DNA of 54,466 bases. Source: a bacterium. Lineage in GTDB: Bacteria > Patescibacteriota > Saccharimonadia > Saccharimonadales > Saccharimonadaceae. Within the stretch, counting starts at the first letter, position 1. Every line of letters begins with the position of its first letter. The translations under genes and the position numbers were made by a program. Below, piece after piece: positions 42,918 to 51,826 of the stretch. The notes beneath the pieces were generated by a model. That model did no database searches. It was not told the DNA's origin and saw only the letters and a list, made by a program, of their open reading frames with translations. The stretch is taken from NCBI GenBank assembly GCA_030427525.1, contig JAUIBD010000004.1:1-54466 (forward strand), read 5' to 3'.

Positions 42918-45900
42918 ATGGATTTTGATAGCAGGTACAAAAAGCTCAACGCCAAGCAAAAGGAAGCAGTAGACCACATTGATGGTCCGCTCATGGTAAT
43001 AGCAGGGCCTGGCACGGGTAAAACAGAGCTACTTAGTATGCGCGCGGCAAACATTTTGCGCCGTACCGACACGGCTGCACAAAACGTGTTGTGTTTAACA
43101 TTTACCGAGGCTGGGCAAACCGCCATGCGAAAGCGCTTGGTAGAGATCATGGGCCAAAGTGGCTATCAAGTGGCCGTTCACACCTTCCACGGCTTTGCTG
43201 GTGATGTTATGGCCCAGTATCGCTACCATTTCTTTGGTGGTGCATCGTTTCGTATCGCTGATGATTTAGTAAAATATCGCGTTATTAGTAGTATTCTAGA
43301 TAGTTTGCGCTACGACAACCCCCTAAAAGTCAGCATGAATGGTGAATATACTGGCATAAAAGATATCCTACAAGCGATTTCAGAAATTAAGCGTAGCGGC
43401 TTGGTGCTCGAAGAGCTTCGAGGCGTGCTCGACGCCAATGACATTGCTATTGGCGCAGCCGAACGCGAACTCGCCCCAGTGTTCGAACCGCGTATTTCGG
43501 CCAAAACTATCCCAGACCTAGAAGGTGTAATACCAAAAATAGAGGCGATCGACGAACCAAAGCCGCTAGAACTTATTCCTCGTTTGTCCGACACAATCAT
43601 CGCCAGCCTAGAGCAAGCACTGGCTGAATGCGACGTACTAGGGGGCAAAACTCCTCCTATTACCGCGTGGAAAAAGTCATGGCTTACGAAAGACAGCAGC
43701 GGTAAAACTATACTGAAATCACACGCCCAGCAGGCAAAGCTACGCGAGCTATTGCCAGTCTATCAACAATACTGCGAAATCCTGGAAAAAGCTCAGCTGT
43801 ACGACTACGACGACATGATCGTGCAGCTGATTCACGTACTTGAAACTCAAGATGATGTGCGATTCGACCTGCAGGAACGCTACCAGTACATAATGGTCGA
43901 TGAATTTCAGGACACCAACCTCGCTCAAGCTCGCATACTACGCAACCTCACAAACAACCCCATAGTCGAAGACCAACCAAACATTATGGTCGTGGGCGAT
44001 GACGATCAAGCTATTTATGGCTTCCAGGGTGCGGAAGTAGGCAATATCATCAATTTCGACCATTTATATCCACGCCGTGAGCTTCTTACACTTACCGATA
44101 ACTACCGTTCAACCGAACCGATACTCAGTGCCGCCAGAGAAGTCATCTCGCAAGGGAGTGAGCGCCTGGAAGCACGTATTACCGAACTTGATAAAACACT
44201 GCAAGCCCACGCTACACATACCCCTTTGATGCCGAAGTTAGTAGAGCTGCCAACTACAGCAGGTGAGCGTAGGTGGGTAACGCAGCAGGTCGCAGCTGCA
44301 CTAAAAGCTGGCACCGCACCAAACCAGATTGCAATTATTGCCCGTAAGCACGCCGACCTAGAAGCTATGGTGCCGTACCTCAGCGAGCACGACATAGCCG
44401 TAAGCTATGAGCACCAAGACAACGTGCTCGATATCGAAGTCGTACGCATAGTATTGCTGCTTGCCAAGACTATTCATGCAATCCACGACCAGCGCCATCA
44501 CGACGCGCAGGCATTGCTACCCGAACTACTAAGCCACCCGGCCTGGGATATCAATGCAAAAACGCTATGGGATATAAGCCTCAGCGCCTACAAAGAACGC
44601 ACAAATTGGATAGAGACTATCCTTGAGAACGCGGAAACTAGCCAGCTAGGCGAATGGCTGCTTTCCGCAGCGAAAGCGTCGGCCCATACACCCCTCGAGA
44701 CAATGCTCGACGTGCTTTTGGGCCAAAGTACACTCGAAGAATCTGAGTATACTTCGCCATTGAAATCATATTTCTTTTCAGACACCAAGCGCGAGCAAGA
44801 AATCCTAACGTATACTCGGTACCTAGAAGCGCTACGAACTATTCGCACCAAACTCCGTGAACACAACCCCGAACAAACCACGTTACTGCTGCCAGCCCTT
44901 GTCGAATTTGTGAGTTTGCATGCAGCTACCAACACATCAATTACATCTATTTCGCATATTGGTGATGCATCTACGTCTGTTCAGCTGTTGTCAGCTCATG
45001 GTGCAAAGGGACTTGAGTTTGAATCAGTGTTCATACTCAATGCGGTCGATAGTGTGTGGGGTGAATCGGTGCGTTCGCCATCTTCGCTCATTTCTTACCC
45101 TGAAAACTTACGACTTCGCCAACACAGCGGCAGTGTAGAAGAGCGCCTTCGGCTCTTTTTCGTCGCAATGACTAGGGCAAAACAATCATTAGTCATAAGC
45201 TACAGCACGCTTTCCGATACCGCCAAAGAACAGCTTCGCCCTAGTTTTTTGGCTGACCAAACTACGCTTGATGTTGAAATACCTAGCATCGACACCAGTG
45301 CCGCAGCCACACTCGAGAGCGCGCAACATATGTGGTATGACCCTGTTGCGAGCTTGCCACCAGGCGACATGAAACGTGCACTAGCAGCAAACTTGGAGAA
45401 GTTCCAGCTTACCGCAACCAGCCTTGGCGCATTTTTAGATGTTACGAAAGGTGGGCCAAAGGCGTTCCTTACCGAACAGCTGCTTCATTTCCCAAGCGCT
45501 AAATCTCGGCATGCCAGCTTTGGCTCGGCCATTCACGCCACCTTGCAGTACATGCACACCTTTGTTGTTCAAAACGGTCATCTTCCGCCCGATGAAGACA
45601 TTTTGCAACATTTTCAGCACACGCTTGATGAACAACAACTCTCGAAAACAGATCACGACCATTTCCTTCATAAAGGCTTTGACGCTCTGAATGCATTTGT
45701 AAAAGCAAAGGGTGGCGATTTTAACGCCAACCAGCTGGCTGAATTCGACTTTTCGCACCAGGGTGCTCAACTAGGTCAGGCTCGCTTAAAGGGTAATTTA
45801 GATGTTGTAGAGCTCGATAAAACAGCCAAAACCGCGCAGATTATAGACTATAAAACAGGCTCAAGTCTCAGCGGATGGGGTCGTGGTAGTGTATACGACA

Positions 45901-46199
45901 AAATTAAATCCCACCACTACCGACAACAGCTGTTGTTTTACCACATTCTCATGAACCGTAGCCGCGACTATGCTAACTACCAGGTGTCGAATCTAATGGT
46001 ACAATTTGTCGAGCCAAACAAAGCAGGCGAGATAATAGACCTTGGTTTAGAAGTCGATAATGAGGAACTAGCCCGTCTCGAACAGCTAGTACAGGTCGTA
46101 TGGCGGCATATCATGGCACTAGATTTTCCTGACACATCGCAGTATGAACAATCTGTCGAAGGCATCAAGGCCTTTGAAGAAGATTTGTTGACAGAATAG
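42918..46199 (+). CDS. UvrD/Rep-type helicase fused to a PD-(D/E)XK nuclease
   Basis: A 1093-residue repair helicase-nuclease, of the AddA/AdnB kind. Helicase motifs in order: Walker A AGPGTGKT (29-36), LTFTEAGQTAMRKR, YDYDDMI, MVDEFQDTN, VVGDDDQAIYGFQGA, LTDNYRST, LLSAHGAKGLEF and VAMTRAK. The C-terminal part (about 830-1093) has FGSAIHATLQY, LKGNLDVVELDK and IIDYKTGS, a RecB-like nuclease core. Cysteines for the Fe-S staple of AddB/AdnB are not seen. No second subunit is adjacent, so it may work alone. TATACT (42903-42908) is 9 nt before the ATG. Confidence 0.92.
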   Translation: MDFDSRYKKLNAKQKEAVDHIDGPLMVIAGPGTGKTELLSMRAANILRRTDTAAQNVLCLTFTEAGQTAMRKRLVEIMGQSGYQVAVHTFHGFAGDVMAQYRYHFFGGASFRIADDLVKYRVISSILDSLRYDNPLKVSMNGEYTGIKDILQAISEIKRSGLVLEELRGVLDANDIAIGAAERELAPVFEPRISAKTIPDLEGVIPKIEAIDEPKPLELIPRLSDTIIASLEQALAECDVLGGKTPPITAWKKSWLTKDSSGKTILKSHAQQAKLRELLPVYQQYCEILEKAQLYDYDDMIVQLIHVLETQDDVRFDLQERYQYIMVDEFQDTNLAQARILRNLTNNPIVEDQPNIMVVGDDDQAIYGFQGAEVGNIINFDHLYPRRELLTLTDNYRSTEPILSAAREVISQGSERLEARITELDKTLQAHATHTPLMPKLVELPTTAGERRWVTQQVAAALKAGTAPNQIAIIARKHADLEAMVPYLSEHDIAVSYEHQDNVLDIEVVRIVLLLAKTIHAIHDQRHHDAQALLPELLSHPAWDINAKTLWDISLSAYKERTNWIETILENAETSQLGEWLLSAAKASAHTPLETMLDVLLGQSTLEESEYTSPLKSYFFSDTKREQEILTYTRYLEALRTIRTKLREHNPEQTTLLLPALVEFVSLHAATNTSITSISHIGDASTSVQLLSAHGAKGLEFESVFILNAVDSVWGESVRSPSSLISYPENLRLRQHSGSVEERLRLFFVAMTRAKQSLVISYSTLSDTAKEQLRPSFLADQTTLDVEIPSIDTSAAATLESAQHMWYDPVASLPPGDMKRALAANLEKFQLTATSLGAFLDVTKGGPKAFLTEQLLHFPSAKSRHASFGSAIHATLQYMHTFVVQNGHLPPDEDILQHFQHTLDEQQLSKTDHDHFLHKGFDALNAFVKAKGGDFNANQLAEFDFSHQGAQLGQARLKGNLDVVELDKTAKTAQIIDYKTGSSLSGWGRGSVYDKIKSHHYRQQLLFYHILMNRSRDYANYQVSNLMVQFVEPNKAGEIIDLGLEVDNEELARLEQLVQVVWRHIMALDFPDTSQYEQSVEGIKAFEEDLLTE

Positions 46200-46217
46200 T
46201 ACATAAAGTGTTACAAT
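46188..46217 (+). promoter_or_regulatory. Promoter of the islet E RNA
   Basis: TTGACA (46188-46193), an 18-bp spacer and TACAAT (46212-46217). The -35 box overlaps the last codons of the helicase gene. Confidence 0.85.
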
Positions 46218-46223
46218 AGTAGT

Positions 46224-46830
46224 AGCTTTAGGTGGTAGAGATGAGTAGATAGTGCTGTAGGAACCACCGTTTCATACACAACTATCTGCTCATTTCCTGT
46301 CTAAACGCACATTAAGAGACAGGAATGATGCTAATAAAGGTAGCGAGGCGTTGAGTCCGCCATCTGGCACGGGTCGGGCCGTAGGCTGGAGCCGCCGTCG
46401 CACCCTCCGAGTGTGGCAGCATTTCGGAGAGTGCGGACACGAGGGTGGTCACCTCAGCCAGGTGCCTCGCACTCGTGTCCGCACAAGCTTTGGTGCATTT
46501 TCGCACCGACAAACCTCGGCGCGTTTCGGCGCTGTGGTACTCGCACTCACGCACCTCCTTCCGCCCATCGCAACGTGGATGGTAGCGAAAATGCGAGCAG
46601 ACCAGGCGGCGCGGCGTGTGAACAGCACTCGCGCCGTCTGGTCCAGACTTGCCGAATTTTAATTCGGTACAGACTCGGTGTTCGGGGTTCCACCGAGCAT
46701 CGGCGAGCCGGCCCCCATGACGGCAGCCGATGGGCAGGGCACGGGGTGAAAACCCGTGCCCTGCCACCCCAAAGCTTGAATGCACCACCCTCATGCGGAC
46801 CGTCCGCGTGAGTTTTCGACACCTCGAAAG
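46224..46830 (+). ncRNA. Large structured RNA with pseudoknot and hairpin array (islet E)
   Basis: The predicted 5' end begins with an H-type pseudoknot: GGTGGT (46231-46236) pairs with ACCACC (46263-46268), and ATGAGTAGATAGT (46241-46253) with 46281-46293. Then follow CCTGTCT/AGACAGG (46296-46323), CTCCGA/TCGGAG (46405-46429), a 13-bp stem 46431-46443 with 46472-46484, GGTGC/GCACC (46492-46507), 46601-46613 with 46630-46642, CCGAATT/AATTCGG (46652-46667), CTCGGTG/CACCGAG (46674-46697), CATCGGC/GCCGATG (46698-46732), a 13-bp stem 46733-46745 with 46753-46765, and two short hairpins just before the ribosome binding site at 46830. The class is unknown; it may be a separate RNA or a long leader of the ORF at 46844. 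Confidence 0.78.
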
Positions 46831-46843
46831 GGGGTGGATTGCT

Positions 46844-47008
46844 ATGTGCAAGCCTGGCTGCAAGTCGGCCTACGGCAAGGCCTTCGAGGTGTTGTCTGCG
46901 AAGACCGACATCTCGACCAGTGACAGCTACTACAAGTTCCTCCAGACCAAGACCAACATGGCCTGTGTGCGCGCCTTCCTGGCGAGTATCGCCAGCAAGG
47001 TCAAGTGA
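46844..47008 (+). CDS. 54-residue basic protein behind the islet E RNA
   Basis: A small Lys-rich protein (MCKPGCKSAYGKAF at the start, then helical KFLQTKTNMACVRAFLASIASKVK). Three cysteines are present, two as CKPGC. No family is recognised. AAAGGGGGTG just before the ATG is a strong ribosome binding site, and codons are GC-rich (AAG, GCC, ACC), unlike the helicase gene before it. It has no other promoter than the one at 46188, so it is likely translated from the structured transcript. Confidence 0.6.
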   Translation: MCKPGCKSAYGKAFEVLSAKTDISTSDSYYKFLQTKTNMACVRAFLASIASKVK

Positions 47009-47084
47009 GTAGCTGTTCGTGACGGACGCTACGGCGTAAAATCAGGTCTCTGTAGCACACCAGCTGCAACGCATCATTCCTGTC

Positions 47085-47127
47085 CGTCTCACACTTTACA
47101 GAACTAGCTTGTGTACAGTGTGAGACG
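47085..47127 (+). other. Strong hairpin, possible 3' end of the islet E transcript
   Basis: CGTCTCACACT (47085-47095) pairs perfectly over 11 bp with AGTGTGAGACG (47117-47127). No T-run follows, so it is not a standard terminator. GACGGAC at about 47023 could alternatively pair with GTCCGTC at 47082. Confidence 0.6.
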
Positions 47128-47180
47128 ATATATCATGCGTGATATAATTGTACAGATTCAAACCTAAATGGAGACTACTT

Positions 47181-47402
47181 TTGGGCGACACATACCGACC
47201 TCCCGTCATCATCCACCCACTAACAGGCCGCGAGATGCCTACTCCTAAGGTTGATCCTGAAACAGACGAAGTAACGCCAGGCTTCGTGCTGACAATAGGC
47301 GAAGAGGGTACGCTACGCGTCGTGGCTTTTCCCGATAATGAAACGACCCCTGAGAGTGAAACAATTGATATGGGCTATCGTCGCGCAACGCGCACTTGGT
47401 AG
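47181..47402 (+). CDS. Uncharacterised 73-residue protein before dus
   Basis: A small acidic protein rich in Pro, Thr and Glu (IIHPLTGREMPTPKVDPETDEVTPGF, then VLTIGEEGTLRVVAF). No family is recognised. TATAAT (47143-47148) puts the transcript start near 47155, which excludes the longer frame from 47148. The TTG at 47181 has GGAG 7 nt upstream and is the likely start. It ends 9 bp before dus, so both are probably one transcript. Confidence 0.55.
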   Translation: MGDTYRPPVIIHPLTGREMPTPKVDPETDEVTPGFVLTIGEEGTLRVVAFPDNETTPESETIDMGYRRATRTW

Positions 47403-47411
47403 GCAAATCGT

Positions 47412-48605
47412 ATGTGGGCACACCTTCCGAAACCATTTTTTATATTAGCCCCCATGGAGGCAGTGACCGACGTGGTGTTCCGTCACGTGATAAAACAAGC
47501 CAGCCCGCCAGACGTATTTTTTACAGAATTTACCAATGCCACCGGCTGGGTGCACGCGGGCGAGAAAGCAATTGGTAGTCGACTCATTCGCACAGAAGAC
47601 GAAGACCCGATAGTCGCCCAAATATGGGGCGGCGAACCTGGCGACATGGAGCAGCTCGCCGCACACTGTAAAGAATTAGGTTTTCATGGCATCGATATCA
47701 ACATGGGTTGCCCAGCTAAAAGCGCCATTAAGAGTGGCGGCTCGGCACTGATTCGTAAGCCAGAGCTCGCTGCCGCGGCAATAGCCGCTGCAAAGACGGC
47801 AGGCCTGCCCGTCAGCGTAAAAACACGCCTCGGCTATACACATATAGATGAGTGGAAAGATTGGCTGTCGCATCTACTGCGCCAAGAAATCGTGAACCTG
47901 ACCATTCATCTGCGTACAAAAAAGGAAATGAGCAAAGTGCCTGCGCACCACGAACTAATTCCAGACATCCTAGCTCTGCGCGACGAAATCGCTCCAGGTA
48001 CGCTGATTACTATTAATGGCGATATAGAAAATAGGGCAGAAGGACTAGCACTTACCAAAAAACACCCCGGCATCGATGGCATCATGATAGGAAGAGGAAT
48101 TTTTCATAATCCGTTCGCCTTTTCGCCAACGGAATTTTCTGAAACGGCTTCGAGCCGGGCTTTCGTAGAGCACGCATCTGCGAAAACTCGGTCTGCAGAT
48201 GTTTCTGAAAATTCGTCAGCGAGCGGCTCTCCCGATGCTGCGCCAGCCGTCACTGATTCAGAATCTCTTTTGCACGGTGGTAAAAGCGTAGTGCAACCTG
48301 AGTCGCCCGATGAAATCGGCGAGACCCAGCGTGTAACGCCATCTGCAAAAGATGGTTCTGGAGCGATGACGGTATCTTCCACCGAAAAGGCGAACAAAAT
48401 GAAACTAATCAACTTGCTGCACCTCCACCTCGACCTCTTCGACCAATGGGATACACCTGAACATCCACGCAAATTCGACCCATTAAAGCGTTTCTTCAAG
48501 ATTTATGTAAACAGTTTCGAGGGCGCCGCCGAGCTGCGCGACAAACTGATGCATACCAAAAACACCGCCGAAGTTCGGGCGGTGCTAAAGGATTGGTCGC
48601 TGTAG
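47412..48605 (+). CDS. dus: tRNA-dihydrouridine synthase with repeat-derived insertion
   Basis: FMN enzyme that reduces uridines in tRNA. Motifs: FILAPMEAVTDVVFRHV, the catalytic-loop NMGCPAKSAIKSGGSALI with its cysteine, VSVKTRLGY, INGDIENRAEG and IMIGRGIFHNP. The 397-residue protein is longer than the usual 310-330 residues because residues about 235-320 are a low-complexity insert encoded by two adjacent palindromic elements. The insert lies between the barrel and the C-terminal helical domain (KMKLINLLHLHLDLFDQWD), where it could be tolerated. Confidence 0.93.
   Translation: MWAHLPKPFFILAPMEAVTDVVFRHVIKQASPPDVFFTEFTNATGWVHAGEKAIGSRLIRTEDEDPIVAQIWGGEPGDMEQLAAHCKELGFHGIDINMGCPAKSAIKSGGSALIRKPELAAAAIAAAKTAGLPVSVKTRLGYTHIDEWKDWLSHLLRQEIVNLTIHLRTKKEMSKVPAHHELIPDILALRDEIAPGTLITINGDIENRAEGLALTKKHPGIDGIMIGRGIFHNPFAFSPTEFSETASSRAFVEHASAKTRSADVSENSSASGSPDAAPAVTDSESLLHGGKSVVQPESPDEIGETQRVTPSAKDGSGAMTVSSTEKANKMKLINLLHLHLDLFDQWDTPEHPRKFDPLKRFFKIYVNSFEGAAELRDKLMHTKNTAEVRAVLKDWSL
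48132..48214 (+). repeat. Palindromic element 1 in dus, same peptide on both strands
   Basis: GAATTTTCTGAAAC (48132-48145) is the inverted copy of 48201-48214 with one central mismatch, with CATCTGC/GCAGATG inside (48175-48201). Read on either strand in the open frame, it gives a peptide starting EFSET and ending VSENS with several shared residues between. Confidence 0.75.
48259..48360 (+). repeat. Palindromic element 2 in dus, related to the dnaX copy
   Basis: CAGAA/TTCTG at the ends, TCTTTTGCA (48266-48274) with TGCAAAAGA (48344-48352), GGTGG (48276-48280) with CCATC (48339-48343), and at the centre CGAT-GAA-ATCG flanked by TCGC/GCGA. It shares TAAAAGCGTAGTGCA and GGCGAGACCC with the dnaX element at 10147-10214. 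Confidence 0.78.
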
Positions 48606-48606
48606 T

Positions 48607-49029
48607 TTAGCGCTTGTGTCGTCGGCGCAGGCCGGCAACATTCAGGCGAACTTGGTGACGGTCTATCAGGGCCGTTGCTTTTTCTAGCTCGACTTGGTTT
48701 TTCGCGTTGTCGCGTAGCTTCATGGCTTTTTCTAGTGCAGCTTTGCTTTCTGCTTCCACTATATCGTCGCCACGATCAGCTTCGTCTACCAGCACGCGTA
48801 CGCCAGCAGGCGTTATCTCTACCACGCCACCACCAATGGCAAAGTATTCCAGCTTACTATCGGCGTCTTCTTTTTTATGGCGTACGGCAATCGCACCTGG
48901 TACGGCAACAGAAACCAGTGGCTCGTGCCCAGGAAACACACCTATCGGCCCATCGGCGGTAGGAATCTGCACTTCATACACCTCTTGATCTAATTGCACA
49001 CCCAGTAGAGTTACTAATTCAAATTTCAC
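48607..49029 (-). CDS. atpC: ATP synthase epsilon subunit
   Basis: Central-stalk subunit of F1. The 140-residue protein has the N-terminal beta sandwich (MKFELVTLLG...DGPIGVFPGHEPLVSVAVPGAI, AIGGGVVEITPAGVRVLVDEA) and the C-terminal two-helix hairpin (EAESKAALEKAMKLRDNAKNQVELEKATALIDRHQVRLN) that can inhibit the enzyme. It is the last gene of the operon, separated from atpD by 145 bp that hold a palindromic element. AAAGGAGCA precedes the start. It converges on dus with one base between. Confidence 0.96.
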   Translation of the reverse strand: MKFELVTLLGVQLDQEVYEVQIPTADGPIGVFPGHEPLVSVAVPGAIAVRHKKEDADSKLEYFAIGGGVVEITPAGVRVLVDEADRGDDIVEAESKAALEKAMKLRDNAKNQVELEKATALIDRHQVRLNVAGLRRRHKR

Positions 49030-49058
49030 GCAGTGCTCCTTTGGTTTATGGAACCGCG

Positions 49059-49169
49059 TTCTTTAGGCGAATTTAGTTCGAGGCAGCAGCGAAGCCCGAA
49101 CAAGCGGTACTGAATGGTACCGTGAGTGAGGACTGGAGCTGCTAACGAAGGAATAAATCGCATAAAGAA
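49059..49169. repeat. Palindromic element between atpD and atpC
   Basis: TTCTTTA (49059-49065) with TAAAGAA (49163-49169), followed inward by GCGAATTTAGTTCG against CGAAGGAATAAATCGC, GCAGC against GCTGC, and a central GGTAC-TGAAT-GTACC type hairpin. About 110 bp long; it resembles in size and design the elements in dus, though sequence similarity is slight. Confidence 0.65.
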
Positions 49170-49174
49170 GGCGC

Positions 49175-50749
<1,575 letters not shown>

Positions 50750-50753
<4 letters not shown>

Positions 50754-51616
50754 TTCATTGCCTCCGATCCACCGCTTATTTCTGCTAATTCTTGGGTAAT
50801 CGCTGCCTGGCGGGCTTTGTTCATAGCCAGGGTCAGGTCGTCTATCAAATCTGTTGCGTTGTCGGTGGCGTTTTTCATCGCCATCATACGCATACTGTGC
50901 TCACTGGCACGGCCGTCTAGGAATGCTTGGAATAGTTGCGCACCCAGTAGACGATAGACCACGTTTTGCAGTACTACCTCAGTACTTGGCTCAAACAACG
51001 CTTCGTCGATAGCATCATTGGTTGGCTCGCCAGCCTGGCCAGCAGGTAGCAGGCGCTCAATTTTCGGCGTTTGAGTGATGCTTGAGACAAATTCGGTGTA
51101 AATCATATCAACAGCATCTACTTCACCAGCTTCGTACATCTTGTAGGCTGTATCTAGCACGGCACGAAGTTCGTGGCCCTCCAGTACATCTGGCAAGTCC
51201 TCGTACACACCTACAACCTTGTCATCCTTTAGCTTGGTTGCTAGCTGTGCAACTTTTCGGCCAATCGCAATGGTCGAGCTGTGAATACCAGCTTTGTCAT
51301 CTGCCAGCAGTTCTTTCAGGTAAACCTTCGAGACATTCGTATTGTACGCACCAGCCAAGCCTTTGTCGCTGGCAATCACTATCAGCAGGCGGCTTTTTAC
51401 CTCGCGCTGTTCAAACAATGGGTGATTGCGTGTTGCGCCTTGTTTTGCCAGGTGCGCCAAAATATCACGTGCCGTCGCAGTGTAGGGTGCAGTAGCTTTG
51501 GTGCTATCTTGCGCACGGCGCATTTTACTAGCAGCAACCATTTGCATGGCCTTGGTAATCTGCTTGGTGTTTTTCACCGAGCGAATACGTGATTTTAGTT
51601 GACGTTGACTAGGCAT
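50750..51616 (-). CDS. atpG: ATP synthase gamma subunit
   Basis: Rotor shaft of F1. The 288-residue protein has the N-terminal helix SQRQLKSRIRSVKNTKQITKAMQMVAASKMRRAQ, the central Rossmann-like domain with VIASDKGLAGAYNTNV, and the C-terminal helix ALFEPS...RASEHSMRMMAMKNATDNA...RQAAITQELAEI. A short LLPAGQAGEP stretch at about residue 200 looks slightly odd but length is normal. Its ATG directly follows the stop of the 68-residue gene. Confidence 0.97.
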
Positions 51617-51823
51617 CTAGCAATCATCTCCATCATCAGGCATACGGTATCGATTCATCTCCTCAAGCTGTTCAGTAGAGAGAAACGGCAGTCTATCAGC
51701 AATCTCTCGAATTAGCCGCAATCTTCGCTCAGTTTTTTCATCAGTAGGGATTGGTTCTGCGACACGAAATGCATGCGGTGACGTAACGAAGCCTGGCGCA
51801 TCGACAACGATTCTATCTCCCAT
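51617..51823 (-). CDS. Small extra gene between atpA and atpG
   Basis: A 68-residue soluble protein (MGDRIVVDAPGFVTSP at the start, a helical TEKTERRLRLIREIADRLPFLSTEQLEEMNRYRM-like centre and an acidic DDGDDC end). The first residues recall ribosomal-like strands, but no family is recognised. It starts 3 bp after atpA and ends right before the atpG start. The position inside the F1 genes is unusual for bacteria. Confidence 0.7.
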   Translation of the reverse strand: MGDRIVVDAPGFVTSPHAFRVAEPIPTDEKTERRLRLIREIADRLPFLSTEQLEEMNRYRMPDDGDDC

Positions 51824-51826
51824 GTC

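Noticed and set aside
46312-46863. A 183-codon minus-strand frame and plus-strand frames in the islet E leader
   Set aside because: They cross the hairpin array, have no start signals and look random. The inverted repeats explain the sequence better.
51000-51060. LPAGQAGEP stretch in atpG as an inserted repeat
   Set aside because: It resembles peptide repeats I have seen in CPR proteins, but the gamma subunit has normal length and no clear inverted repeat of more than a few bases flanks it.
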